Shown piece after piece: positions 44,507-52,087 of a stretch of DNA of 64,000 nucleotides (positions are counted from its first letter, which is position 1; every line of letters starts with the position of its first letter). Origin of the DNA: Paenibacillus planticolens (lineage in GTDB: Bacteria; Bacillota; Bacilli; Paenibacillales; NBRC-103111). A program made the translations under genes and the position numbers. The notes under the pieces are model-generated. The model searched no databases. It was not told the DNA's origin and saw only the letters and a program-made list of their open reading frames with translations. The DNA lies in assembly GCF_013141725.1 (NCBI RefSeq), contig NZ_WHNZ01000022.1:310001-374000 (forward strand), read 5' to 3'.

Positions 44507-45655
44507 ATGCCACAACCTATCGAATTAATTGCAACTTGCCCAATGGGACTTGAAGCTATCGTTGCCCGCGAAGTCCGCGATCTCGGTTATACCGAGGTTA
44601 CCGTTGAAAACGGCCGCGTACGCTTTATGGGAGACGAGCTTGCTATCTGTCGGGCCAATCTATGGCTGCGTACAGCGGATCGGATCCTGGTGCTTATGGG
44701 CCAATTTAAAGCCCTGACCTTCGACGAGCTTTTTGAAGGCACGAAAGCCCTCGCTTGGCCGGACTGGATTCCGAACGATGCCGAATTCCCTGTGCAAGGG
44801 CGTTCCCATAAGTCACAATTGTCCAGCGTCCCTGCCTGCCAAGGTATCGTAAAAAAAGCTGTCGTCGAGAAGCTCAAGCTTCAATACGGCACAGAATGGT
44901 TCCCCGAGAACGGGGCACGCTACGTGATCGAGGTTGCGCTTCTGAACGATGTCGCGACACTCACGATCGACACCACCGGCCCCAGCCTGCACAAGCGCGG
45001 TTACCGCAAGCTTGTGACCGAAGCGCCGCTGAAGGAGACGATGGCTGCGGCCATGATCCTGCTCAGCCGCTGGAGCGTCGATCGGCCGCTCTACGACCCG
45101 TTCTGCGGGTCGGGAACGATCCCGATCGAAGCCGCTATGATCGGCTGGAACATTGCGCCGGGCCTGCGGCGCAGCTTCCCCAGCGAAGCGTGGGGCAATG
45201 TGCCGCGCAAGCTCTGGGACAAAGCGCGCGACGAAGCGTTCGACGCGGTCCGCGACAATGTGCCGCTGCACATCATCGGCAGCGATATCGATCCGTCTGC
45301 CATCGAAGTGGCAGAGGCCGCCGCGAAGTCGGCCGGCCTGACGAAGCAGTTCCAGCTTCGCGTGGAACCGGTAGCCAAAGCCCGCCCGCGCGGCGACTAT
45401 GGCTGCTTGATCACCAACCCGCCATACGGTGAGCGGCTTGGCGAAGCCAAGGATGTCGAGGTCGCGCTGCGCGAACTCGGAGTGCTTACAGCTCCAATGC
45501 CTTCGTGGAGCATGTTCATTCTAAGCCCGAGCACGCAGCTCGAGCATTACATGAACCGCCGCGCCGATAAGAAGCGCAAGCTGTTTAACGGGCGGATTGA
45601 GTGTAACCTGTACCAGTATCTGGGTCCGTTTCCTCCGCGCAGACACGATAACTAG
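44507..45655 (+). CDS. THUMP-domain 23S rRNA/RNA methyltransferase (RlmL/YpsC-like)
   Basis: 382 residues. N-terminal ferredoxin-like and THUMP domains (about 1-160, CPMGLEAIVAREVRDLG and VPACQGIVKKAVVEKL) and a C-terminal SAM methyltransferase domain with YDPFCGSGTIPIEAAM and the catalytic NPPYGERL motif used for base N-methylation. Predicted to make m2G in 23S rRNA. The middle (about 45000-45400) is much more GC-rich than the ends. ATG at 44507 with gatggaagg upstream. Confidence 0.9.
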   Translation: MPQPIELIATCPMGLEAIVAREVRDLGYTEVTVENGRVRFMGDELAICRANLWLRTADRILVLMGQFKALTFDELFEGTKALAWPDWIPNDAEFPVQGRSHKSQLSSVPACQGIVKKAVVEKLKLQYGTEWFPENGARYVIEVALLNDVATLTIDTTGPSLHKRGYRKLVTEAPLKETMAAAMILLSRWSVDRPLYDPFCGSGTIPIEAAMIGWNIAPGLRRSFPSEAWGNVPRKLWDKARDEAFDAVRDNVPLHIIGSDIDPSAIEVAEAAAKSAGLTKQFQLRVEPVAKARPRGDYGCLITNPPYGERLGEAKDVEVALRELGVLTAPMPSWSMFILSPSTQLEHYMNRRADKKRKLFNGRIECNLYQYLGPFPPRRHDN

Positions 45656-45663
45656 CATTTTGT

Positions 45664-45842
45664 GGGAACAATAGTCCGCTATTTGCTCCTAAAGCAGCTA
45701 TTTGGCCATTTAGTGGGAACTCTGTTCCCCTATATTGCCGATTTTGAGCAGTATTAATGCTGCTTAGGGCAAATAAGACCCTGTAGTTCCCTCGTTTTCC
45801 TGAAATCGGCCCATGGAGCCCGAATAGCGCCCTCTAGTTCCC
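45664..45842. repeat. Dispersed palindromic repeat element, copy B
   Basis: 179 bp, same architecture and nearly the same length as 27331-27508: GGGAACAATAGTCCGCTATTT (from 45664), a degenerate second unit with GGGAACTCTGTTCCC, then inverted AAATAAGACCCTGTAGTTCCC (45771-45791) and AATAGCGCCCTCTAGTTCCC (45823-45842). It directly follows the THUMP methyltransferase stop codon. Confidence 0.8.
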
Positions 45843-45869
45843 CTATATTTTAGGGTATATGCAAAAGTA

Positions 45870-45922
45870 ATGAGGCAATCCTTAAGTCATAATAATGACG
45901 GAGGGATTGCCTCTCATTTTTT
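45870..45922 (+). terminator. Terminator after repeat copy B
   Basis: ATGAGGCAATCC and GGATTGCCTCTCAT arms, GTCAT/ATGAC inner stem, then TTTTTT. Confidence 0.82.
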
Positions 45923-45948
45923 GTATACAAAAAACCAAAACTCTACAT

Positions 45949-46138
45949 TCAATATACCAGCATCCAACTCATCTCGTTCGCATTGCGAATACAGCTGTGA
46001 ACCAACTCTACGATACTATCTTTGACGCTGCCTTCCCAGTATGAGGCGTGACAGCTGCAGACCGAAAATACTGACAAAATTATCATCTTTGCCTACACCA
46101 TGCGCAACTACTTTTCTCGTCAGATCGCTCTTTTCCAT
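45949..46138 (-). pseudogene. Probable gene remnant of unknown family
   Basis: A frame starting at ATG 46138 (MEKSDLTRKVVAHGVGKDDN) stops at 46016, while the overlapping frame continues plausibly as CHASYWEGSVKDSIVELVHS and further to a stop at 45949. Joining the two by one frameshift gives about 60 residues with protein-like composition. I do not know the family; this could be noise. Confidence 0.3.
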
Positions 46139-46216
46139 TCCAATATCCCATTTTTATGAATATTGGTAAAAATACAAAGATATGCTCACTCGCAATTTTG
46201 GTATATAATGGAATTC

Positions 46217-46319
46217 ACCCCTTTATTTAGCCGTTTACGTCACTGGATCCCTCACAGGTTTTGATCTCGGGACATTCCCTCCAGCCACAACAGATTCGAA
46301 CACAGATATATCAAATTAA
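46217..46319 (+). pseudogene. Remnant of the C-terminal module seen at 48108-48596 (cassette 1)
   Basis: The frame LAVYVTGSLTGFDLGTFPPA up to the stop at 46319 aligns with KVSGTIKGLILGTFPSSTAY near the end of the intact copy. Everything upstream of this piece has been lost. It ends 13 bp before the cassette 1 partner gene and shares the same aaattaaggagattattta junction with cassette 2. Confidence 0.55.
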
Positions 46320-46332
46320 GGAGATTATTTAG

Positions 46333-47027
46333 ATGAACCACTTTGAAGATATGGATAAAAGCTATATTAAAATTTAACGAGAACTGAGTATTCATGGCTA
46401 GAAGGCATTCATTTTCAAGCTATCCCACCGCTGGACAGTGCGAGTAATGAAATATCTCCCCTAGCAGAATACTATATTGCCCCGTTTATATTTCGAGTGC
46501 CGGAAATGTGTATTATAATTCCACTTACACATATCGATCTAAATGATGATGCACTCAGACAATTGCTTTGCCATTTTCATAATATTAATGTCGTAACGTC
46601 TAAGGGAATTCCCGTTGAACTGAGATTAGAAAATCTTAAACCTAGATCGAAGGAAATCTTTACTTTGTTATTGAGTGAAAAAAAGATAAATCCCTTCGTT
46701 TTGGATTTGTTCCAATTTCATGGTGAGCATACCTCTTCGGGTCATTTTAAGTATGTAAGATTTAATAATAAGTCTGCTAATCCTACCTACGAAGATGCGA
46801 TAAATCCAATTCACATTCAACAATTCGACGAAGTATGGAATCACATAAAACTAATATACTCTGATAAGAAATATACATGTCTCTGCCCCAATTGGTTGTT
46901 CTCCAACCACTTGACCAGCTCAATCGCTTTGAATTATTTTTCAACAGCTTGCAAAGAGGTTTACTTGAGTGTAGATATTACGAAGTCACAAATTAATGGA
47001 ATAATCCTTTCTATTGATGATGTTTAA
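46333..47027 (+). pseudogene. Frameshifted paralogue of the 48671-49360 gene (cassette 1)
   Basis: From ATG 46333 the sequence matches the downstream gene closely (MNHFEDMDKSYIK), but a one-base loss in an A-run near 46374 creates a stop after about 14 codons. The rest, from about 46380 to the stop at 47027, stays in register with the paralogue (for example PFVLDLFQFHGEHTSSG). A restart at ATG 46497 could yield 176 residues. Base composition is AT-rich compared with flanking genes. Confidence 0.8.
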
Positions 47028-47512
47028 CTTAAAGATCCCGTAATGATTTTACCTTTAACAAAGGTAACGAATACATACCGAACAAGCGGACCCACAATGA
47101 GGAGTTGAAGCGGTAAAGCAAAAATAAAATTTTTTACTACTAAAGAAAAGTAGCTTTCTAGCAATGATTCTCCAACCAAACTGCCGGTAAAGTAAGCATT
47201 CCCCAATCCATAAAGAGACATAAAGAGAACCATTCCACTCACCATACAAAATGCAAGGGATACAATCACGAATGCCTTCTTAGATTTGTCATAGGGTAGT
47301 GAAAAAGCAATTTTTTTTGCCAATGGACCGACAATAAATAGTTCCAATAAGGACGCAATTATAAAGACTAGAACAAGTTGAGCAAGTATTTCCTTCAAGG
47401 ATATCGTGCCAATCAAGCCGCGGGTAAATAAATTATAAAATGTCATGAATACGACCATCCCAGCGCACATCATCAATCCAAAATAAAAATCTTCCTTCTT
47501 CGTTGTTGGCAA
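47024..47512 (-). CDS. DUF2798 membrane protein
   Basis: 162 residues with four membrane helices arranged as two DUF2798 repeats. The first starts FYFGLMMCAGMVVFMTFYN, the second FVIVSLAFCMVSGMVLFMSLYG, each followed by an LxxFIVGPL/LLIVGPL motif. Unknown function, often regulated by and beside MarR- or TetR-type genes. It is inserted between the two cassette copies on the opposite strand. Its stop overlaps the pseudogene stop by four nt. Confidence 0.82.
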   Translation of the reverse strand: MPTTKKEDFYFGLMMCAGMVVFMTFYNLFTRGLIGTISLKEILAQLVLVFIIASLLELFIVGPLAKKIAFSLPYDKSKKAFVIVSLAFCMVSGMVLFMSLYGLGNAYFTGSLVGESLLESYFSLVVKNFIFALPLQLLIVGPLVRYVFVTFVKGKIITGSLS

Positions 47513-47615
47513 TTTCCATCATCCTTTCTGTTTGTCCTTGTTATTATAGCGATCGTGCAAGCCTCCTCATAAGTGAACACTTTGTGAACATTTATCCATC
47601 ACCTCACTTAGATAA

Positions 47616-47680
47616 CAAAAAAATCCCTCAACCGCTACTCCGACACATGGCCAGCCAAACGATTGGGGGATTCATTTTTT
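47616..47680. terminator. Hairpin terminator next to the VOC remnant
   Basis: AATCCCTCAACCG and CGATTGGGGGATT form 12 of 13 pairs, with A7 on one side and T8 on the other. The minus-strand VOC remnant reads into it. Confidence 0.7.
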
Positions 47681-47700
47681 TTAACATAGTTCGCTACTAT

Positions 47701-47867
47701 TCATTCTTTGAAAGTTCTTCCTCCAGCGTGTTCACTAACTCCATCAGCAGTCCATCCGGGTCTGCAAAATACGTATATCGATCGCCAGTTATAGGATCAA
47801 TTCAGACCGGTTCAACCCCTATTTCCTCTTTGCCCTGAAAGGTTTCAATTTTCACTTTAAATGCCTA
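47701..47867 (-). pseudogene. Remnant of a VOC/glyoxalase family gene
   Basis: Reading the minus strand gives VKIETFQGKEEIGVEPV, a stop, then IDPITGDRYTYFADPDGLLM followed by ELVNTLEEELSKNE. The DPDGLLMEL phrase is the C-terminal signature of VOC-fold dioxygenases/glyoxalases. The 5' part of the gene is missing and one in-frame TGA interrupts the rest. Confidence 0.7.
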
Positions 47868-48107
47868 AATTACATAACATCGCTATATTACAGACAGATA
47901 AACTATTTTAGGGACGATCCCATAAATAACATTTATCTTTACTCAATGATCTGATCGAATTTTGCACCAAATTGTTGCATTTCTTCACTGTTAGAATCCC
48001 AAGTTGTATTATACTGTCCCAAAGTATATCTAGCAGAAAAAATATACATTAAGCGAAAATCACTATTATCCACATTTTTTTACATTTTCCGCTATTAGTA
48101 ATTGTAA
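47868..48107. other. AT-rich stretch with no recognisable feature
   Basis: 240 bp between the VOC remnant and the open frame that begins at 48108. No ribosome site, promoter or hairpin stands out; it may hold the decayed 5' part of the neighbouring module. Confidence 0.5.
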
Positions 48108-48596
48108 AAATATTACTTTTGTAGGATTATATCAACCCCCTTTAACAGTTATTATTGTAAAAAAGAGTTAATTATACATTTATATCAATTTAAAATTTTA
48201 ACTGCTTCTGCCGCCTCAGCTACTTCTTGGCTACAATCAGTTTGTCATTCGGAGGGTACAAATCATACCTTTTTAAAATGTGATATTGATGCTGGTATTA
48301 GTAATATATTTTTACAACCTGAAGATAAAGTAACCTCAATTAATCCATCGGTAGAGATACAAAGATATGATAATTCAGAAGGTTGGTATACAATTGATAT
48401 TATTCCTCTTCAGAGAAATTACTTACGAGCAGTTGAAACAGTTCATGAGCAAATACAAAGAGAGTATCCGAATGCGAATCACCAAGATTACCGTACAAAG
48501 GTTTCAGGAACTATTAAAGGTCTTATTCTTGGGACATTTCCTTCATCTACAGCTTATTCAAACGCAGTTGAATTAGGCTATATTATTGTCAGATAA
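48108..48596 (+). pseudogene. Startless C-terminal protein module (cassette 2)
   Basis: An open frame of about 163 codons without any ATG, GTG or TTG start at its head. The best part reads SVCHSEGTNHTFLKCDIDAG, then EGWYTIDIIPLQRNYLRAVE, and ends TKVSGTIKGLILGTFP...LGYIIVR. It looks like the C-terminal domain of a larger protein detached from its N-terminus. A decayed copy exists at 46217-46319, also just before a paralogous partner gene. The layout resembles orphan toxin-CT/immunity cassettes, but I recognise no toxin fold. Confidence 0.5.
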
Positions 48597-48606
48597 ACTT
48601 TGTATT

Positions 48607-48644
48607 CATGGAGCGTAGATCATAACCAGTGTCTACGCTCCATG
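48607..48644. repeat. Perfect 13-bp inverted repeat between module and partner gene
   Basis: CATGGAGCGTAGA (48607-48619) and TCTACGCTCCATG (48632-48644) with a 12-nt loop. No T-run follows, so it is a poor terminator. It is absent from cassette 1, where the module stop is followed at once by the common junction. Confidence 0.75.
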
Positions 48645-48670
48645 TACTACAAATTAAGGAGATTATTTAT

Positions 48671-49360
48671 ATGAACCACTTTGAAGATATGGATAAAAAT
48701 TATATTAAAAATTTAACTAGAACAGAGCATACATGGCTAGAAGACATCCATTTTCAAGCTATTCCGCCGGTGGACAGTGCGAGTAATGAAATATCTCCCA
48801 TAGCAGAATACTATATTGCTCCGTTTATATTTCGAGTGCCGGAAATATGTATTATTATTCCACTAACTCATATCAATCTAAATGATGATGCACTCAGACA
48901 ATTGTTTTGCCATTTTCAAAATATTCATGTCGTAACGTCTAAGGGAACTCCCGTTGAACTACGATTAGAAAATCTTAAACCTAGATCAAAAGAACTCTTT
49001 ACTTTGTTATTAAGTGAAAAAAAGATTAATCCCTTCGTTTTGGATTTATACCAATTTCATGGTGAACATACCTCTTCGGGTGATTATAAGTATGTAAGAT
49101 TTAATAATGAGTCTGTTAATCCTTCCTACGAAGATGCGATAAATCCAATTCACATTCAAGAATTCGACGAGATTTGTAATCATATAAAACTAATATACTC
49201 TGATAAGAAATATGTGCATCACTATCCGAATTGGCTATTCTCCGACCAATTAACCAACTCAATCGCACTTAGTTACTTTTCAACAGCCTGCAAAGAAGTT
49301 TATTTGTGTGTAGATAATGTGACGTCTCGCATTATTGAATTAACACTCTTCAACAATTAG
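48671..49360 (+). CDS. Unknown protein, possible immunity partner (cassette 2)
   Basis: 229-residue acidic soluble protein. Landmarks: MNHFEDMDKNYIKN, IAEYYIAPFIFRVPEICIII (a hydrophobic strand, not a membrane helix), PVELRLENLKPRSKELF and VLDLYQFHGEHTSSGDYKY. aaggag lies 13 nt before the ATG. AT-rich with respect to its surroundings. A closely similar broken copy lies at 46333-47027. Repeated small acidic genes, each behind a detached C-terminal module, are typical of toxin-immunity arrays; this role is inferred from layout only. Confidence 0.7.
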   Translation: MNHFEDMDKNYIKNLTRTEHTWLEDIHFQAIPPVDSASNEISPIAEYYIAPFIFRVPEICIIIPLTHINLNDDALRQLFCHFQNIHVVTSKGTPVELRLENLKPRSKELFTLLLSEKKINPFVLDLYQFHGEHTSSGDYKYVRFNNESVNPSYEDAINPIHIQEFDEICNHIKLIYSDKKYVHHYPNWLFSDQLTNSIALSYFSTACKEVYLCVDNVTSRIIELTLFNN

Positions 49361-49375
49361 GAACTGTCCACGACT

Positions 49376-49420
49376 AAAAAAAAGAACAGCTCGCCTAGAT
49401 AGGCTGAACTGTTCTTAGCT
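49376..49420. terminator. Terminator between the cassette and the riboswitch-controlled gene
   Basis: AAGAACAGCTCGCCTA and TAGGCTGAACTGTTCTT pair almost fully. The minus strand continues into TTTTTTTT; it overlaps the stop of the 99-residue gene. Confidence 0.85.
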
Positions 49421-49694
49421 TGGAAGTCAAGATTTGGTAGAGTCTTGTCATAAATGCTTCAATTTGGGGCATCGGCGGCATTTTTACTGAAAGTTTTACT
49501 TCGCCTTTCCAGTAGAAAATTAAGATGCTGTTGCTTCTTCCTTGAAACATTTCGACATCCCAACAGGCTTCGTTAAGCGCGTATTCTTCCAAATTGATCA
49601 GTAGCTTTGGTCCATCCGTGGATGGTACCAAACGGGCAACATGATTGCCGCAAAGCGAGGTTACTTTCTGCTCTTCATGTAGTTCGGACTGCAT
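49395..49694 (-). CDS. Unknown 99-residue protein under c-di-GMP riboswitch control
   Basis: Begins MQSELHEEQKVTSLCGNHVA and continues with LLINLEEYALNEACWDVEMF and LIFYWKGEVKLSVKMPPMP. A small beta-rich soluble domain with no signal peptide or known motif. The ATG at 49694 has aaaggagg nine nt upstream. A GEMM aptamer and a terminator-like hairpin stand between its promoter region and start, so expression should respond to cyclic di-GMP, which suggests a role in motility, biofilm or surface attachment. Confidence 0.7.
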   Translation of the reverse strand: MQSELHEEQKVTSLCGNHVARLVPSTDGPKLLINLEEYALNEACWDVEMFQGRSNSILIFYWKGEVKLSVKMPPMPQIEAFMTRLYQILTSKLRTVQPI

Positions 49695-49743
49695 GCTGTT
49701 TGGTCCTCCTTTTTGTTCATCGTTAATTAGCGCTATGATAGAG

Positions 49744-49778
49744 AAAACCCCACCATTGTGTACCGATCGGAGGGGGTT
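49744..49778 (-). terminator. Expression-platform hairpin of the c-di-GMP riboswitch
   Basis: On the minus strand AACCCC and GGGGTT arms with CC/GG extension, followed by TTTTCTC. It lies between the aptamer and the ribosome site. Confidence 0.6.
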
Positions 49779-49802
49779 CGAAGGTGAATGCCCAATCGTT
49801 CG

Positions 49803-49890
49803 GCAGCTGGCTGGCAACAAGTTCGTTTCAGAACAAGGTAGCCCCTATAGCTTTGCGTCGCTGACTTTCGTCAGTTTTGCCATGTCGTGA
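49803..49890 (-). promoter_or_regulatory. Cyclic di-GMP-I (GEMM) riboswitch aptamer
   Basis: The minus strand carries the GEMM-I core: GGCAAAACTGAC, the GNRA loop GAAA, GTCAG, the hallmark CGACGCAAAGC, then ATAGGGGCTACC and a second hairpin with GTTC/GAAC arms closing with GCCAGC. This is the two-helix aptamer known to bind c-di-GMP between P1, P2 and P3. It sits 110-195 nt upstream of the 99-residue gene. Confidence 0.88.
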
Positions 49891-49991
49891 TGTGTTGTAA
49901 AGTTTATTTACATGAAATATCTACACTATCAAGAATAAGGGAAGTTGTTTTGAAATCGTATAGTTCTAAAGAACTAATTTCGCCATATTTA

Positions 49992-51218
49992 TTAAATAAT
50001 TTCTTTTTTCGACGAATTTTTCAGGAAGTTTTGTAGATTGATGGCGCCTTTCCAATAGAATAACGATCCTGCCATGACCACTACAGCCATGATCAGATAC
50101 AATACGCTTCCGCCGTAAGCTACAAGCAAAAACCCGCCTATCCACGGTCCCATGAAATGGCCGACATTCGTTAAGGTTTGAGCGCCAAAATATGTACCTC
50201 GCATATGCTCGGGAGCTAACTTGTCAATCAACATGTTCGCGGCTGGATAATTTAAAATTTCGCCAAGCGTAAAGATCCCCATCGAAACAATCAACGGAAT
50301 GAGCGAATGCGAGAACGCAAAACCCACATCTCCTAAAGCAAACATCAAATTGCCAAAAATAATGGCGGCAAGCGGCGTGTACTTATTGGAAATTCGAGTA
50401 AGCGGTATTTGTAAAGCAATGACCACTATCGCATTAACGCTCATAAGGACGGCAAACATTTTGACGCCATCGGTGAAATTTTGCTCCAAATACTGGGAAA
50501 GAGTCACCATGACCTGCGAGTATCCGATCGCTCCGATGATCCCGCCAAGAATGTAGTAGCGAAACGTGACATCGCTGCGGATGACACGCAAAGCGGAGGC
50601 GAACGTAACCGGTTGTTTCTTCTCTCCTTCGATCTGCTTAATGCCAAAAACAATAAGGAGAACGTACAGCGTAACCGCATAGATAAAATAAACAATTCCA
50701 GTTAGCAGAAATGGCAGAGACCCGTCCATCGTTGCAAAAAAGGCTCCTAACAAAGGACCTACAGCTACACCGACATTAATGGCCATGTATCTCATCGAAA
50801 AAACACTTAGGCGTTTGGCCGGTTCTGTCAGATCCGCCATCAAGGCTTGCGAAACTGGCTCATAGAACGAGCGGCACAGACCGTTTAACATATTGAGCAG
50901 CATGAATAAGACCGGTAGTTTTACGAAACTGAAGCCTGTAAACACAATGGCCCATCCGAAAAGAGCTGCCAGCATAATGATGCGTCTGCCGAATCGGTCC
51001 GATAAGTTACCGCCGATGAAGCCGCCGACCGTTCCGGCCAAAGCTCCCATCCCGATGACAACCCCGATCATTACCGCGCTCATGGAGGTATGTTTAGCTA
51101 AGTAGATCGCCAGAAAAGGCAGACTCATGGAAGACGCCGCTCTGGCCATGACGGTCCCCAAAATTAACGTATGTACAATCGGATGATAAGAACCTAGAAA
51201 ACCGCGTAATCGATTCAT
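49992..51218 (-). CDS. MFS efflux transporter
   Basis: 408-residue, 12-helix permease of the DHA1-like drug:H+ antiporter type. The loop motif GGNLSDRFGRR lies near residue 68 and the fourth-helix region reads GLCRSFYEPVSQALMADLTEP, with NVGVAVGPLLGA in helix 5 (antiporter motif C-like). Ribosome site gaggag. It lies downstream of the phosphopantetheinyl transferase gene, but a strong terminator lies between, so membership in the biosynthetic operon is uncertain. Confidence 0.88.
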   Translation of the reverse strand: MNRLRGFLGSYHPIVHTLILGTVMARAASSMSLPFLAIYLAKHTSMSAVMIGVVIGMGALAGTVGGFIGGNLSDRFGRRIIMLAALFGWAIVFTGFSFVKLPVLFMLLNMLNGLCRSFYEPVSQALMADLTEPAKRLSVFSMRYMAINVGVAVGPLLGAFFATMDGSLPFLLTGIVYFIYAVTLYVLLIVFGIKQIEGEKKQPVTFASALRVIRSDVTFRYYILGGIIGAIGYSQVMVTLSQYLEQNFTDGVKMFAVLMSVNAIVVIALQIPLTRISNKYTPLAAIIFGNLMFALGDVGFAFSHSLIPLIVSMGIFTLGEILNYPAANMLIDKLAPEHMRGTYFGAQTLTNVGHFMGPWIGGFLLVAYGGSVLYLIMAVVVMAGSLFYWKGAINLQNFLKNSSKKEII

Positions 51219-51331
51219 CTGCCAAAACTCCTCGTGCTGCTAATTTACCAAAGGTTAAGATTATGAGATCAAGAACTCATTATACACGAAAAGCGGCAGT
51301 TCGTGTCCTTATTTCTTATTTTTTGTCGAAC

Positions 51332-51376
51332 AAAAAAGCTGGATCCCCGTGCTCGAACGGGAACCCAGCTTTTTTA
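51332..51376 (-). terminator. Terminator of the biosynthetic operon
   Basis: AAAAAAGCTGG and CCAGCTTTTTT arms, CCCGT/ACGGG inner stem. It touches the stop codon of the PPTase gene and marks the 3' end of the minus-strand operon. Confidence 0.88.
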
Positions 51377-52087
51377 CTCACTTTCTACGGTACCAATTGC
51401 CCATTTCAGCAAGCTGTTATAGGGAAGGATCGTCACCTCATCCGGGAAGTTATACGATTCGCTGCAAACCGCTAACGGATAAGCCTCTTCGGTTTTGAAC
51501 CTAACCAACTCGTAGGTTCTGCAGAAATAACATTTTTTCTCATAGACAGTTACGGCATCTACGGCTGAAATCATGTCAAAGGATATCTTCGTCATAGGAA
51601 AACCAAGCCCGGTACCCATCAGCTTAACAAAACTTTCTTTCATCACCCAGCGCCGACAAAGAAAGTCAGCATGATCTTGAACACCGCAAAACGTTTTCCG
51701 TTCCGAAGGGGACAGGATGCTTTCTGCCAACTTTGCAAACCGGGGGTCCTGCTTCTCAACATCAATCCCAACCTCACAAGATGCCAGAACAATGGCAACC
51801 CACTCCCCTGAGTGAGAGATATTAAAGAAAAGATGGGGCCAGTCGTTAAGCGCCGGTTTCCCTGAGGGGCTGTAGATGACCCTCGTTTTGCTTTTATCCA
51901 AACAAAGCTCATGACGAAGCACATAGTGGAGCAAAATGTCCCCTGCCATCATTCTTTGCTGTTGATGCTTTTGCAGGCATCTGTCAATCTTGGCCTTTCT
52001 GCCTTCATCGAAAAAAGAATCGAATGAACGCCAAATGTCAACTCCCGTGCGATGACAAATCCTCGTAGCTATTATCTTCATTTGCAT
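51374..52087 (-). CDS. Sfp-type 4'-phosphopantetheinyl transferase
   Basis: 237-residue enzyme transferring phosphopantetheine from CoA to the serine of carrier proteins. Sfp signatures are present: GIDVEKQDP near residue 105 (Mg2+ ligands) and RRWVMKESFVKLMGTGL near 145 (WxxKES). ATG 52087 lies within the end of the monooxygenase gene (50-nt overlap) and has ggag six nt upstream. As last gene of the operon it probably activates the two carrier domains encoded at 57412-57714 and in the polyketide synthase. Confidence 0.9.
   Translation of the reverse strand: MQMKIIATRICHRTGVDIWRSFDSFFDEGRKAKIDRCLQKHQQQRMMAGDILLHYVLRHELCLDKSKTRVIYSPSGKPALNDWPHLFFNISHSGEWVAIVLASCEVGIDVEKQDPRFAKLAESILSPSERKTFCGVQDHADFLCRRWVMKESFVKLMGTGLGFPMTKISFDMISAVDAVTVYEKKCYFCRTYELVRFKTEEAYPLAVCSESYNFPDEVTILPYNSLLKWAIGTVESE

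Noticed and set aside
44813..45432. Long antisense and alternative frames inside the THUMP methyltransferase gene
   Set aside because: Produced by local high GC; Arg-rich products without family resemblance.
48367..48576. 69-codon frame overlapping the startless module
   Set aside because: Different register from the long frame whose end is recognisably duplicated at 46217-46319; no ribosome site.
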